A stretch of DNA of 64,000 nt from Panacibacter ginsenosidivorans (GCF_007971225.1 NZ_CP042435.1:5397501-5461500), one strand, 5' to 3'; counted from the first letter of the stretch, positions 26,453 to 35,533 are shown. The notes: generated from the letters alone by a model not told the origin. Translations and numbers: made by a program.

Positions 26453-26851
26453 TCATTGATTTTTTTTCTTTTTTTTATTGTCTTTTTCGGAGAGCTCTTT
26501 TTCTGTATAAACCTTTCCTTCGTAACTGCTTTTCTTAATGTAAACAGTTATTATTTTAAACAGTTGGGGTCTTTCTTTTAATGTTGCAGTGATTATGACT
26601 GAATCTTTTGTATAACCGGAATCAATTATGAGGCTGTTACCTTCCCAGTGACCTGCATTACTTTCGAATTTAATTTGCTTATCAGTAAGCGGGATGTAAT
26701 GGCCGTTGCTGAGTTTGCCGTCTACGTTAATATAATTGAAGGTACCTTTTTTCAGGCTGTCTGTATATAAGTGAAAAGCAATACTGTCTACCTGTTGGGA
26801 GCGAACTGCTGATGTAATGAATAAGAGGCTTATAATGTAAAGTTGTTTCAA
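26453..26851 (-). CDS. Small exported protein of unknown function, TTG start
   Basis: 132 aa. Signal peptide MKQLYIISLLFITSAVRSQ, then a compact beta-rich domain (INVDGKLSNGHYIPLTDKQIKFES, SVIITATLKERPQLFKIITVYIKK) resembling Ig-like or carbohydrate-module folds, and a very basic tail (KDNKKKKKNQ). Initiation must be at TTG (26851): no ATG or GTG lies between the upstream in-frame stop and this codon, and no internal Met follows in the first 50 residues. No family recognised. It converges on the alcohol dehydrogenase gene. Confidence 0.7.
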   Translation of the reverse strand: MKQLYIISLLFITSAVRSQQVDSIAFHLYTDSLKKGTFNYINVDGKLSNGHYIPLTDKQIKFESNAGHWEGNSLIIDSGYTKDSVIITATLKERPQLFKIITVYIKKSSYEGKVYTEKELSEKDNKKKKKNQ

Positions 26852-26974
26852 AGTTTTTTTATTATAAAATCCAAAGTAATGCCATTTTCATGATTTGGGT
26901 TCTTTACAGATTATATTGAGAAAAATTTATGGAATTTAACGGTCAATAACTGGTTCGGAACCTGAAAGCTGCAT

Positions 26975-27050
26975 AAAGATAAAGGCGTACAAGTGAGTGA
27001 CACAAGCAAAGACGATAGCAGCACTACAGCCTGCTAATAAAAAATTTAAA
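26975..27050 (-). repeat. Palindromic intergenic element, single arm, B type (R12)
   Basis: GTACAAGTGAGTGACACAA at 26987-27005, then GCAAAGACGATAGCAGCAC and a decayed outer region (CAGCCTGCTAATAAAAAATTT). It is the only recognisable structure in the 322-bp divergent gap before the sigma-factor gene. Confidence 0.8.
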
Positions 27051-27173
27051 GACTGAAAACATGTTTCCGGCCAGTTCCGTGTATTTCTATTACAAGGGAA
27101 TAAAAAACTGATTTTATTTTGGTAAATATTAACTTCGGTAAAATATATAGCTTAGGCAACCGCCGCAGGCATC

Positions 27174-27794
27174 ATGCGTATTATACCTATAAATACAAAA
27201 ATTGAACATTACGAACCTGAAGTATTGAAGCAGATCATCCGGGGTTGTAAGCGTTTTGATCAGCGGAGCCAGAAAGCTTTTTACGAAAAATTTTATGGGT
27301 TTGCCTTAAAAGTTGTTTTTAGGTACATCTACAGATACGACCGTTCTATAGATACAGTGAATGATGGTTTTGTAAAAATATTTAAGAACATAGGAACTTT
27401 TGAATGTAATAATGACAAAGATTTTGAGAAGATATTGTTTGGGTGGATAAGGCGTATAATGGTGAATACAGCAATAGATGAATTAAGAAGAAATAATATG
27501 ATGCCGGAAATAGGTGGGATGCCTGATCATATATGGGATGAACCTGATAAAAGTACAGCAGCAGACCAGTTGTTGCTTTATAAAGAACTGGTAAATGAAA
27601 TTAAGAAACTGCCTCCTTCATATCGTGCCGTATTTAACATGTTTGTGATAGATGGATTAAGTCACCAGGAAATTGCTGCTGTTTTGGGTATATCTACGGG
27701 CACCTCAAAATCAAGCCTTTCAAAAGCAAGGGCGCAGTTACAAAAAATCTTACAAAAAAATTCAGCCCAGGCAGCCTATGCCGCAAATAAATGA
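27174..27794 (+). CDS. ECF-type RNA polymerase sigma factor
   Basis: 206-aa sigma-70 family protein with region 2 (about 25-100; KAFYEKFYGFALKVVFRYI, FGWIRRIMVNTAIDELRRN) and region 4 (about 135-190; LPPSYRAVFNMFVIDGLSHQEIAAVLGIS, then SKSSLSKARAQLQKIL). Regions 1 and 3 are absent, as in ECF sigma factors. It directs polymerase to a small regulon, usually under control of a membrane anti-sigma factor. The next gene starts inside its last 17 bases and encodes an N-terminal cytoplasmic segment, a membrane helix and an outer domain, which makes it the likely partner. Confidence 0.93.
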   Translation: MRIIPINTKIEHYEPEVLKQIIRGCKRFDQRSQKAFYEKFYGFALKVVFRYIYRYDRSIDTVNDGFVKIFKNIGTFECNNDKDFEKILFGWIRRIMVNTAIDELRRNNMMPEIGGMPDHIWDEPDKSTAADQLLLYKELVNEIKKLPPSYRAVFNMFVIDGLSHQEIAAVLGISTGTSKSSLSKARAQLQKILQKNSAQAAYAANK

Positions 27795-28983
27795 AAATAT
27801 TGACGAACTGTTCCGTAAAGCAGCGGAAGACTATCCTTTAAAAACAGGCGTACCTGATTGGGAAGATATGCGCAAAAAGCTGTCATCAAAAAATGCAGCA
27901 GCCGGTAACAGTTTTCGTTTACAGTTACTTCAGCAATCTGTAGCAGTAATTTTATTTTTGCTTGTTCCATTTGTCATTGCCAATTATAGTTTTAAACAAA
28001 ACGAAATCATTATTAACAATAATAGTGAGCATGATTCAAACCATGGAAAGGAAGCTTTATTATCTGCGACGTCATCTGAACGTGTTGTAAACAACCTGCA
28101 GCAAGATGAACAACGGTTTTCTGTAAAGAATATATTCAATGGCAGGCATGTTGTTTACCAGGCCGGCAGTGTCGGGCAGAACATTATTACAAAGGCCAAT
28201 ACACAAAAAGACTTGTCTCTGGTTTTTATAAATAGTCCGGTAAACATAACTTCAACGATAATGCCACAGATGGAGTTAAATGCAAAAAGCACTATGGATA
28301 TTATAAACACGTCTGATGAAATGATCAATACCAAAAAACAGGCGGTTATTGAAAGCAGCAACAAAAAAAGAATGTTCAATATTACACTTTCAAAGCCCAA
28401 AAATTTGTATGCAGGTTTTATGGTATCGCCAGAATTATCAAATGTAAAACAACAAGCATTTGAAAAGCCTGGTCTAAATTTTGGATTTCTTATGGGGTAT
28501 AATTTTAGTAGCAGACTGCAGGCTGAAGTTGCCGTTATAAAGGCCCGCAAATATTATCACACCGATGGCAAGTATGCAGAGCCAAATAGTATAAGGCACG
28601 ATGAATCTCAGATCACCGGCATTAACGTGTTTTGTAGTGTAACAGAAATACCGGTTACTGTTCATTATACGTTCAATGATAATGGCAATTCCAAATTTTT
28701 TGCATCTGCGGGCACTGTTTCTAACATTGTGCATAGAGAACGATACAACTATGAATATAAAAAAAACGGTGAAGAAAGAGATGGATTTAAAAAGTATAAC
28801 AAATCTGTAGAAAATCTTTTTTCAAATATACAGTTGAGTGCAGGCTATGAGAAAAAAATTGGTGCTATAGGTACCATACGTATAGAGCCCTATTATCGCA
28901 TACCGTTGAATGGAATTGGAAGAAGTAATTTACCTGTAACAAGCACTGGCATAAACATAGGACTTATAAAATATTTTAAATAG
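27778..28983 (+). CDS. Single-span membrane protein with C-terminal beta-barrel-like domain, likely sigma-factor partner
   Basis: 401 aa from the ATG at 27778, which overlaps the sigma-factor gene by 17 bp (a translational-coupling arrangement); the longer frame from 27673 lies wholly within the sigma gene. Residues 1-45 are cytoplasmic (INENIDELFRKAAEDYPLK, PDWEDMRKKLSS), followed by one membrane helix (LLQQSVAVILFLLVPFVIANYSF, about 46-70) and a poorly conserved linker. From about 215 comes an outer-membrane-beta-barrel-like domain (LYAGFMVSPELSN, GFLMGYNFSSRLQAEVAVI, FASAGTVSNIVHR, IRIEPYYRIPLNG). In Bacteroidota such genes commonly follow ECF sigma genes. An anti-sigma role is inference from position and topology. 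Confidence 0.8.
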   Translation: MPQINENIDELFRKAAEDYPLKTGVPDWEDMRKKLSSKNAAAGNSFRLQLLQQSVAVILFLLVPFVIANYSFKQNEIIINNNSEHDSNHGKEALLSATSSERVVNNLQQDEQRFSVKNIFNGRHVVYQAGSVGQNIITKANTQKDLSLVFINSPVNITSTIMPQMELNAKSTMDIINTSDEMINTKKQAVIESSNKKRMFNITLSKPKNLYAGFMVSPELSNVKQQAFEKPGLNFGFLMGYNFSSRLQAEVAVIKARKYYHTDGKYAEPNSIRHDESQITGINVFCSVTEIPVTVHYTFNDNGNSKFFASAGTVSNIVHRERYNYEYKKNGEERDGFKKYNKSVENLFSNIQLSAGYEKKIGAIGTIRIEPYYRIPLNGIGRSNLPVTSTGINIGLIKYFK

Positions 28984-29055
28984 TACACATAAAGATGGTT
29001 CTTCCCTAAACAGAAAGCCATAAGAGATGCCAATGTGGATACCTTTAAGATATTT

Positions 29056-29083
29056 AATTGCCCTGCTTTATAGCAGGGCAATT
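29056..29083 (+). terminator. Intrinsic terminator of the sigma-factor operon
   Basis: Perfect 11-bp stem AATTGCCCTGC/GCAGGGCAATT, loop TTTATA, followed by TTATTATA. Confidence 0.85.
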
Positions 29084-29114
29084 TTATTATATATTTTCTT
29101 TCTTAAAAAATAGA

Positions 29115-29167
29115 TGAACCCAACATTTGTTTTTTAATCAGACTTCTGTTGCGTCGCACAATTATAC
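29115..29167 (+). repeat. Palindromic intergenic element, single arm, A type with decayed tail (R13)
   Basis: Decayed outer GAACCCAAC, then GTTGCGTCGCACAATTATAC (29148-29167). It may be the left half of an element whose right half is R14. Confidence 0.7.
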
Positions 29168-29348
29168 GCTTTGTAATATATTGAGCCTTGAAGAATTACT
29201 GTGAACGAAACTTATACTTATCAATTCTTTTCGTTTAGTGTTTTACCCTGTGATGAAATTGCTTTCCAGTATCCATTTTTATTTATCCATCGGCATAAAA
29301 TCTTGTCCACTTTTCTGCAGGCTTACCTATACTTTTTTATATGTATAG

Positions 29349-29423
29349 AGCCTTACTGAGTTTCCTCTACCACAATCCGGTGAGGAAGAAATAGATCGGC
29401 TTATGGAAATATTATTTGCATAG
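29349..29423 (+). pseudogene. Possible 3' remnant of a decayed gene
   Basis: A 24-codon open segment directly after a stop codon reads SLTEFPLPQ, then SGEEEIDRLMEILFA and stop. It has the composition of a normal protein C-terminus, while the surrounding frames are broken. Family not recognised; it could be chance. Confidence 0.2.
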
Positions 29424-29479
29424 CGGTATACTTATTTTAACCCTGGCCATGTATTGTTTTTCTTTGTTCATCAGCGTAC

Positions 29480-29507
29480 AACAGGTGTTCGTTATCGTAC
29501 ACCTGTT
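29480..29507 (+). terminator. Terminator-like hairpin in the gap
   Basis: AACAGGTGT/ACACCTGTT (9 bp) with a 10-nt loop, then TTTGTTTTTTG. No intact gene lies upstream of it, so it may be a leftover of a lost gene or the end of a small RNA. Confidence 0.5.
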
Positions 29508-29621
29508 TTTGTTTTTTGTAATGCGCAGTACTGAAAAACAATTAGTTGCATATTGGCACAGCCGTTGGGAATTTGTGTACGGTAGGAGCGTTGTGCTTCG
29601 TTGATGAATAATGATAAGAAC

Positions 29622-29665
29622 GTACAAGTGAGTGACACAACATAGCCCAACAGCATTACAAATGC
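29622..29665 (-). repeat. Palindromic intergenic element, single arm, B type (R14)
   Basis: Perfect GTACAAGTGAGTGACACAAC (29622-29641) followed by ATAGCCCAACAGCATTAC, 46 bp before the first FtsX-type permease gene. Confidence 0.85.
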
Positions 29666-29686
29666 TCATTACATAAAACACTTTTC

Positions 29687-32143
29687 ATGATCAGCAGTTA
29701 TTTTAAAATCGCCTGGAGAAATTTTAAGAACAACAAGATTTTCTCTTTTATCAACATCATTGGATTATCTGTTGGGCTGGCTTGTTGCATGATGATAACA
29801 CTTTATATTATCAATGAAACAAGCTATGACAAGCAGCAGCCAAACGCTGATAATATATATCAACTGGCAACCATTTTTGTACAGCAGGGCCAGGAACACA
29901 AAATGCCCAACACGCCTGCACCAATGGCGCAGGCTATGCAGCTTGAATTTCCTGAAGTGCAGCAGACAACAAGGTTAATGGGACTTTTTGCAGAAGATAA
30001 AACCCTGCTGCAGTATAACGAAACCGGTGGAAATACAAAATCATTTTATGAAACAAAAGGCTTTCTTACAGATTCTACTTTCTTCAGGATGTTCAGTTAC
30101 AATTTTATTGAAGGCAGCCCGGCATCTGCATTGAGCAAACCAAATACAGTTGTGTTATCTGAAGAGATCGCTCATAAACTATTTGGCAACCAACCTGCAT
30201 TAAATAAAGTAATACATATCAGCAGCAGCACTAACGGAGACCATGATTTTGCGATCACAGGTGTGTACAGACCTTCAGATAGACCTTCGCATATTGATGG
30301 CAGATTTTTTATGTCGATGACCGGTGGATCTATTGAGCAATATATAAAAGAGTCGGGTACCAGTTTTGCAACGAATAACATGTTCTTTACTTACCTGCAA
30401 TTAAAACCAGGCACAGATGCAAAAAAATTAGCGGCAAAATTTCCGGCCTTTATTGATAAGTATGCGGGTAAAGACCTGAAGGCAATGGGCTTTGATAAAA
30501 AACAATTTCTTGTAAGGTTAAAAGACATTCATCTTTATTCTGGTATGGATCAGAATGTAACGGCATCAGGCAGCGTTACTTATTTATATATACTTGCTTC
30601 CATTGCATTGTTTACACTACTCATTGCATGTATCAACTTTATGAATCTTTCTACAGCACGTTCTTCAAAACGATCAGCAGAAGTTGGGATAAGAAAAGTT
30701 TTAGGTGCAGAGAAAAATTCATTGATACGTCAGTTTCTTGGTGAGTCTGTATTTATGAGTGTGCTTGCTTTTGTGTTTGCCTTTGGTATTACAGAATTAT
30801 TGTTGCCTGCATTTAATACAATTGCAGATAAACATCTTTCATTGTCTTTGCCTGCTGATCTCACTGTAATACTTGCCTTCTTTGCTTTGTCATTGATCAC
30901 AGGTTTGCTGGCTGGTAGTTACCCTGCATTTTATTTATCTTCTTTCAAGCCTATTAAAGTATTGAAAGGAAGATTTTCTAATTCACTGGCGGCAGTTTCA
31001 TTAAGAAAGGGCCTTGTTGTATTTCAGTTTATTATTTCTGTAGTGCTTATTATTGCTTCAGTTGTTATTGCCAGCCAGATGCAATACCTGCGTTCTGCTG
31101 ATCTTGGTTTTGATAAAGACAGGCAGATCATTATTCCATTGCGCAGTGAAAATGCAAAGAATATTTATACTGCATTTAAGGCAGAAATAAACAAGCAGCC
31201 ACAGGTGCAATCAGTAGGCGCATCGCAATATTATCCAGGCATATTTAATCCAGCAGATAATCTTTTATACAGAGAAGGGCAAACCATGAATGATGCAAAA
31301 CGCACACGTATGAACTGGGTAGATGTTGGATATCTTCAAACACTCAATGTAAAACCGGTTGCAGGCAGATTATTCTCAGAACAATTTGCTGCTGCTGATA
31401 CAAATTACCGGATGATATTAAATGAAAGCGCCATCAAAGAAATTGGTTTTGCTTCCCCACAGCAATCTATTGGTAAGAAAGTATATTTTGATTATAAAGA
31501 CAGGAACTATGGTTTTGAAATAATTGGTGTGGTAAAAGATTTTCATTTTGAAGACCTGCATTTGCCGATAACACCTTATGGGTTTCAGCTTAATAATGAA
31601 TCACGGTATAATTACATAATCGTGCACGCAAAGGCCGGAGATATAAGTAAAGCAATTTCTTCTATTCAAAATAGCTGGCATAAACTTAATCCGTCAGAGC
31701 CATTTGAGTATAGTTTTCTTGATGATGATTTTCAAAAAAATTATTCTGCAGAAAACAGGCTCTCTGGTATTGTTACCTACTTTACCTGCATTGCTATTTT
31801 TATTTCATGTCTTGGTTTGTTTGGCCTGGCCACATTCAGTGCAGAACAACGCATCAAAGAAATTGGTGTACGAAAAGTATTAGGAGCAAGCACTGCAGGC
31901 ATTGTAACATTACTCTCAAAAGATTTTTTAAAGCTTGTAGCAGTAGCTATAGTTATTGCGTCGCCTATTGCATGGTTTGTTATGAATAAATGGCTGCAGG
32001 ATTTTGCTTATCGCACCAACATTAGCTGGACAGTGTTTTTGATAACAACGGTCGCAGCGTTATTGATTGCATTAATTACAATAAGCTTCCAGGCAATAAG
32101 AGCAGCACTTATGAACCCGGTTAAAAGCTTGAGGACAGAATAA
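29687..32143 (+). CDS. ABC transporter permease, FtsX/MacB-like, copy 1
   Basis: 818-aa permease of the FtsX/MacB type common in Bacteroidota. The N-terminal block MISSYFKIAWRNFKNNKIFSF with its first membrane helix (18-40) precedes a MacB-type periplasmic core domain (about 45-265). Three membrane segments (about 290-430) carry the motif NLSTARSSKRSAEVGIRKVLGAEK. A second membrane/periplasmic half (about 435-680) follows, and the last membrane block has FSAEQRIKEIGVRKVLGAS. It ends NPVKSLRTE, identical to the end of the next permease gene. These proteins work with a separate ATPase, which is not encoded here, in mechanotransmission or export of lipoproteins, peptides or drugs; the substrate is unknown. 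Confidence 0.93.
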   Translation: MISSYFKIAWRNFKNNKIFSFINIIGLSVGLACCMMITLYIINETSYDKQQPNADNIYQLATIFVQQGQEHKMPNTPAPMAQAMQLEFPEVQQTTRLMGLFAEDKTLLQYNETGGNTKSFYETKGFLTDSTFFRMFSYNFIEGSPASALSKPNTVVLSEEIAHKLFGNQPALNKVIHISSSTNGDHDFAITGVYRPSDRPSHIDGRFFMSMTGGSIEQYIKESGTSFATNNMFFTYLQLKPGTDAKKLAAKFPAFIDKYAGKDLKAMGFDKKQFLVRLKDIHLYSGMDQNVTASGSVTYLYILASIALFTLLIACINFMNLSTARSSKRSAEVGIRKVLGAEKNSLIRQFLGESVFMSVLAFVFAFGITELLLPAFNTIADKHLSLSLPADLTVILAFFALSLITGLLAGSYPAFYLSSFKPIKVLKGRFSNSLAAVSLRKGLVVFQFIISVVLIIASVVIASQMQYLRSADLGFDKDRQIIIPLRSENAKNIYTAFKAEINKQPQVQSVGASQYYPGIFNPADNLLYREGQTMNDAKRTRMNWVDVGYLQTLNVKPVAGRLFSEQFAAADTNYRMILNESAIKEIGFASPQQSIGKKVYFDYKDRNYGFEIIGVVKDFHFEDLHLPITPYGFQLNNESRYNYIIVHAKAGDISKAISSIQNSWHKLNPSEPFEYSFLDDDFQKNYSAENRLSGIVTYFTCIAIFISCLGLFGLATFSAEQRIKEIGVRKVLGASTAGIVTLLSKDFLKLVAVAIVIASPIAWFVMNKWLQDFAYRTNISWTVFLITTVAALLIALITISFQAIRAALMNPVKSLRTE

Positions 32144-32171
32144 AAAATGTGCGGATGTGAAAATGAGGAAG

Positions 32172-32385
32172 ATTTTTATGAGCCGGACTTGTGAACATAC
32201 ATTAAGCTTTTGTTGCGTCGCACACTTGTACTGGATTGCATTGAGCAACAAGTGAAGAGTAAATATTATGTTTTGACTTTTTACCTTTCGCTTTTCATCT
32301 GATAAATTTAGTTCAGAAAGTACAAGTGAGTGACACAACAGGCGATGAGGAGAGATATAATAGCCGACAAATAATTTTTATACAA
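32172..32385. repeat. Palindromic intergenic element, two arms A/B, long centre (R15)
   Basis: Outer GAGCCGGAC after a T-run (32179-32187), TTAAGCTTTT, left arm GTTGCGTCGCACACTTGTAC (32211-32230), 88-nt centre, right arm GTACAAGTGAGTGACACAAC (32319-32338), then GCGATGAGG, ATAATAGCC and a T/A-rich end. It occupies almost all of the gap between the two permease genes. Confidence 0.9.
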
Positions 32386-32402
32386 TGTATTAAATACAAA
32401 AT

Positions 32403-34811
32403 ATGTTTCAGAATTATCTAAAAATAGCCTTGCGTAATCTTAAGCGAAATAAGACTTATGCTTTGCTGAATGTACTTGGGCTTACAGTTGGTATTGGTGC
32501 ATGCCTGCTGGTATTTTTAGTGATACAGTATGAAACAAGTTTTGATAATTTTCATAACAACAAAGAAAATATTTACCGTATAGGCTCTGAGTTTCATAAC
32601 CAGGATGGTGTTTCTTATTCCTCAGGCGTTGCATTTCCTGTAGGCGCTGCATTGCGTGTTGATTTTCCACAGATAAAACAAGTAGCATCGATTTTGAAAT
32701 CGGGTGGCGACCAGGTTACTATTGAAGATGCAACAGGCAAAACGTTGAAGAAATTCAGCGAGCCTGAACTTTATTTTGCAGAGCCCTCTTTTTTCTCCAT
32801 GTTTAATTTTCCTTTTCTTGCAGGCAGTGCAAAATCTTTGAGTGAACCCAATACTGTTGTGTTATCTCAGGCTATAGCTGAAAAATATTTTGGTGACTGG
32901 AAGACTGCGGTGGGTAAAACAATTAAGTACCAGAACAAAGATATTTTTAAAGTAACAGGCGTTATAAAAAATGCACCGGCTAATACAGACTTCCCACTCG
33001 AAGTTGTGATCTCTTATATAACTTATACGAATGCAAATAAAGAAAGGCTTACAGATTGGGTAAGTACTTATGGCCAGCATTCAACTTTTGTAGAATTACC
33101 TCAGGAATTTACTGCAGCAAAATTAAATGCGGCATTACCAGCGTTTACAAAGAAGCATAAGCCTGATGAATATTCAAAAGATGGTTATATCGCACAACCC
33201 TTAACAGAAATACATTTTGATGATCGTTTTGGTAATTACAGGGGGCAAACTTTTAGCAAAGAACTGATAACTGCTTTACTGCTTATTGGTATTTTCCTGA
33301 TCGTAGTTGCCTGTGTGAACTTTATAAATCTTGCAACTGCACAGGCTGTTAATCGGTCTAAAGAAGTAGGTGTACGAAAAGTGTTGGGCAGCAGCCGCAA
33401 ACAACTTGCTTTCCAGTTCTTAAGTGAGACGGCTATTATCACAATCTTTGCATTATTGGCTGCTATTGCAGTTGCAGCGGCAACTTTGCCTTTTCTAAAC
33501 AAGTTGCTTGAAACAAAAATGATTTTAAGTTTTGCAGATGATCCTGTGCTGTTATTGTTTTTGTTCGTTGTGGCTATTCTTGTCATTGTTTTATCAGGTT
33601 TATATCCTGCGATGATATTGTCAGGTTTTAATCCAATCACGGCTTTGAAAAGCAAGATCACTTCTAAGATGGCAGGTGGTATTTCTCTAAGGAGAGGATT
33701 AGTGATATTACAATTTACTATTGCCCATGTTTTGATCATAGGCACATTGATAGTAGTAAGCCAGGCAGATTATTTCCGCAACGCCTCATTGGGCTTTGAT
33801 AAAGCTGCGATCATTAATGTGTACATTCCCGGGGATAGTTTGAGCCGTTCAAAAATTGATTACCTAAACAACCAGCTATCTAAAAATAGCAATGTAGAAT
33901 CTGTTTCGTTCAGTTTTGCAAGCCCTTCAGATAATAGTAACTGGCAAAGCGATTTTAAGTATGATCATGCTGCAAGGAGCACGGATTTCAGCGCCAACCT
34001 TAAATGGGCCGATGAAAATTATTTCAAGCTGTATGGCCTTGAATTTGTTGCGGGCAGGCCTTATTATCCAAGCGATACAGTAAGAGAATTTGTGGTAAAT
34101 GAAACCCTTTTAAGAAAGCTTGGTATTACAAACCCCAAAGATGCTATTGGTAAGCAAATAGATTTCTGGGATGGCGGGCATGTTGCCAATATAGTTGGTG
34201 TAGTAAAAGATTTTAATGCTTATTCTTTAAAAGAACCAATGGCACCTGTAGTGTTGAGTACCTGGAAAGATGTGTATCAAATGGCCAGTATAAAAATAAA
34301 GCCCGGTAAAGAAAAAGAAACACTTGCTGCAGTTGAAAAAATATGGAATGAGATTTATCCCAGTTATGTGTACTCTTATCAATTCCTCGACGAAAAGATT
34401 GCAGGATTTTACAAACAGGAAAACCAGTTGGCAGAATTGTATCAACTCTTTGCGGGTATTGCCATATTTATTTCCTGTCTTGGTTTATATGGATTGATCT
34501 CTTTCATGGTTGTACAACGTACCAAAGAAGTAGGTATCCGCAAAGTGCTTGGCGCATCTGTAAGTAATATTATTTTTCTTTTATCTAAAGAGTTTACCAT
34601 ATTGATCCTGATTGCATTTGCAGTAGCAGCGCCGCTTGCTTGGTATTTCATGCATCAATGGCTGCAGGATTATACATACAGAATTACACCGGGTATTGGC
34701 ATATTTTTATCGGCTATTCTTGCTTCTGTTGTTATTGCATGGATCACTGTAGGATATCGTGCTATTAAAGCAGCTATTGCAAACCCCGTTAAAAGTTTAC
34801 GAACAGAATAA
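32403..34811 (+). CDS. ABC transporter permease, FtsX/MacB-like, copy 2
   Basis: 802-aa homolog of the preceding gene with the same architecture: MFQNYLKIALRNLKRNKTYAL start and first helix (about 18-40), MacB-type periplasmic core (45-255), membrane block containing NLATAQAVNRSKEVGVRKVLGSS, second periplasmic half, final membrane block with VQRTKEVGIRKVLGAS and the same NPVKSLRTE end. The copies are clearly diverged, so the duplication is old. A complete A/B palindromic element lies between them, so they may not form one transcript. A heterodimeric transporter is possible but is inference. Confidence 0.93.
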   Translation: MFQNYLKIALRNLKRNKTYALLNVLGLTVGIGACLLVFLVIQYETSFDNFHNNKENIYRIGSEFHNQDGVSYSSGVAFPVGAALRVDFPQIKQVASILKSGGDQVTIEDATGKTLKKFSEPELYFAEPSFFSMFNFPFLAGSAKSLSEPNTVVLSQAIAEKYFGDWKTAVGKTIKYQNKDIFKVTGVIKNAPANTDFPLEVVISYITYTNANKERLTDWVSTYGQHSTFVELPQEFTAAKLNAALPAFTKKHKPDEYSKDGYIAQPLTEIHFDDRFGNYRGQTFSKELITALLLIGIFLIVVACVNFINLATAQAVNRSKEVGVRKVLGSSRKQLAFQFLSETAIITIFALLAAIAVAAATLPFLNKLLETKMILSFADDPVLLLFLFVVAILVIVLSGLYPAMILSGFNPITALKSKITSKMAGGISLRRGLVILQFTIAHVLIIGTLIVVSQADYFRNASLGFDKAAIINVYIPGDSLSRSKIDYLNNQLSKNSNVESVSFSFASPSDNSNWQSDFKYDHAARSTDFSANLKWADENYFKLYGLEFVAGRPYYPSDTVREFVVNETLLRKLGITNPKDAIGKQIDFWDGGHVANIVGVVKDFNAYSLKEPMAPVVLSTWKDVYQMASIKIKPGKEKETLAAVEKIWNEIYPSYVYSYQFLDEKIAGFYKQENQLAELYQLFAGIAIFISCLGLYGLISFMVVQRTKEVGIRKVLGASVSNIIFLLSKEFTILILIAFAVAAPLAWYFMHQWLQDYTYRITPGIGIFLSAILASVVIAWITVGYRAIKAAIANPVKSLRTE

Positions 34812-34856
34812 TAAGTAGCAAGTATACAAATGTGTAAGTGTAAAACTAAAGAAGAA

Positions 34857-34920
34857 TTTTTTTGAGCCGGGCAGAAGAGAAAATAAGTTAAGCTTTGGTT
34901 GCGTCGCACTCTTGTACGCC
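34857..34920 (+). repeat. Palindromic intergenic element, single arm, A type (R16)
   Basis: T-run and outer GAGCCGGGC (34864-34872), TTAAGCTTTG, then GTTGCGTCGCACTCTTGTAC (34898-34917). No right arm follows. Confidence 0.88.
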
Positions 34921-34983
34921 TGTACTATTTTGAACGAATGCTCATATAGTTAATAAGAAAACTAATTATACAGTATCAGAATA

Positions 34984-35403
34984 CTATGGTGTAGGTAAGT
35001 TCACCGCATCTATTGAATGAACGACTCCATTAGAACCTTGCCTGTCACGGGATAAGATCTTAGCGCCATTTATTCGTACTACGCCGTCTTTTACTGTTAC
35101 AGCTAATTCTTTGCCGTTCACTGTTTGTAATTTCTGACCGTCTTTAAAATCTTTCAATAATTTTTTTCCGGTTATTACATGATAAGTGAGTATATCTGAA
35201 AGTTTGCTGTTGTTAGTACTCTGCTTTATCATGTTGTCAAAAGTATCTGGCAGAGTAAGATTGCCAAAAGCAAGATTAACCGGCGCAAGAATAGTAAACG
35301 GACCAATGCCATTTAATGTTTCTTCCAGGTTAGAAGCTTTCAGGCCTTTGATTAAAGTGCTTAGATTTCTGTCTGCATTTGCTAATTGTAAAATGGTTGA
35401 CAT
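34984..35403 (-). CDS. Fasciclin (FAS1) domain protein
   Basis: 139-aa protein consisting of one FAS1 domain. The H1 box appears as GPFTILAPVNLAFGNL (about 33-48), the YH motif as ILTYHVITGKKL (about 70-81) and the end box as NGVVHSIDAVNLP. FAS1 domains mediate adhesion or ligand binding and are usually exported; here there is no signal peptide before the domain (MSTILQLANADRNLSTLIKGL), so the protein would stay in the cytoplasm unless a different start or route is used. Convergent with the second permease. Confidence 0.9.
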   Translation of the reverse strand: MSTILQLANADRNLSTLIKGLKASNLEETLNGIGPFTILAPVNLAFGNLTLPDTFDNMIKQSTNNSKLSDILTYHVITGKKLLKDFKDGQKLQTVNGKELAVTVKDGVVRINGAKILSRDRQGSNGVVHSIDAVNLPTP

Positions 35404-35507
35404 GCTTTAAAAAGTTTTTTTAACGCAGAATTACCTGCAAAAAGAGTTAGCGCAATATGTGTTTTGCATACTCTTGATATATAAGTGCAATAACCTTCAT
35501 AAATAAA

Positions 35508-35533
35508 AAAAGAGCCTGTAATCAGGCTCTTTT
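35508..35533 (-). terminator. Intrinsic terminator of the RRM gene
   Basis: 11-bp stem AAAAGAGCCTG/CAGGCTCTTTT with loop TAAT. On the minus strand it is followed by a T-run, 9 bp past the stop codon. Confidence 0.85.

Larger units (their letters stand above)
28984..29686. other. 703-bp gap with no convincing gene
   Basis: It holds a terminator (29056-29083), two repeat arms far apart (29148-29167 and 29622-29641), a second terminator-like hairpin (29480-29507) and a possible gene remnant (29349-29423). Short ORFs on both strands overlap these structures and show no family signature. Confidence 0.6.

Noticed and set aside
29412-29681. Short ORFs on both strands in the 703-bp gap
   Set aside because: They overlap the terminator-like hairpin and repeat arm R14, start with weak codons and show no recognisable domain.
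29687-34811. The two FtsX-type genes as a recent tandem duplication or insertion-sequence product
   Set aside because: The proteins are too diverged and are separated by an ordinary intergenic element; only the architecture and C-terminal motif are shared.
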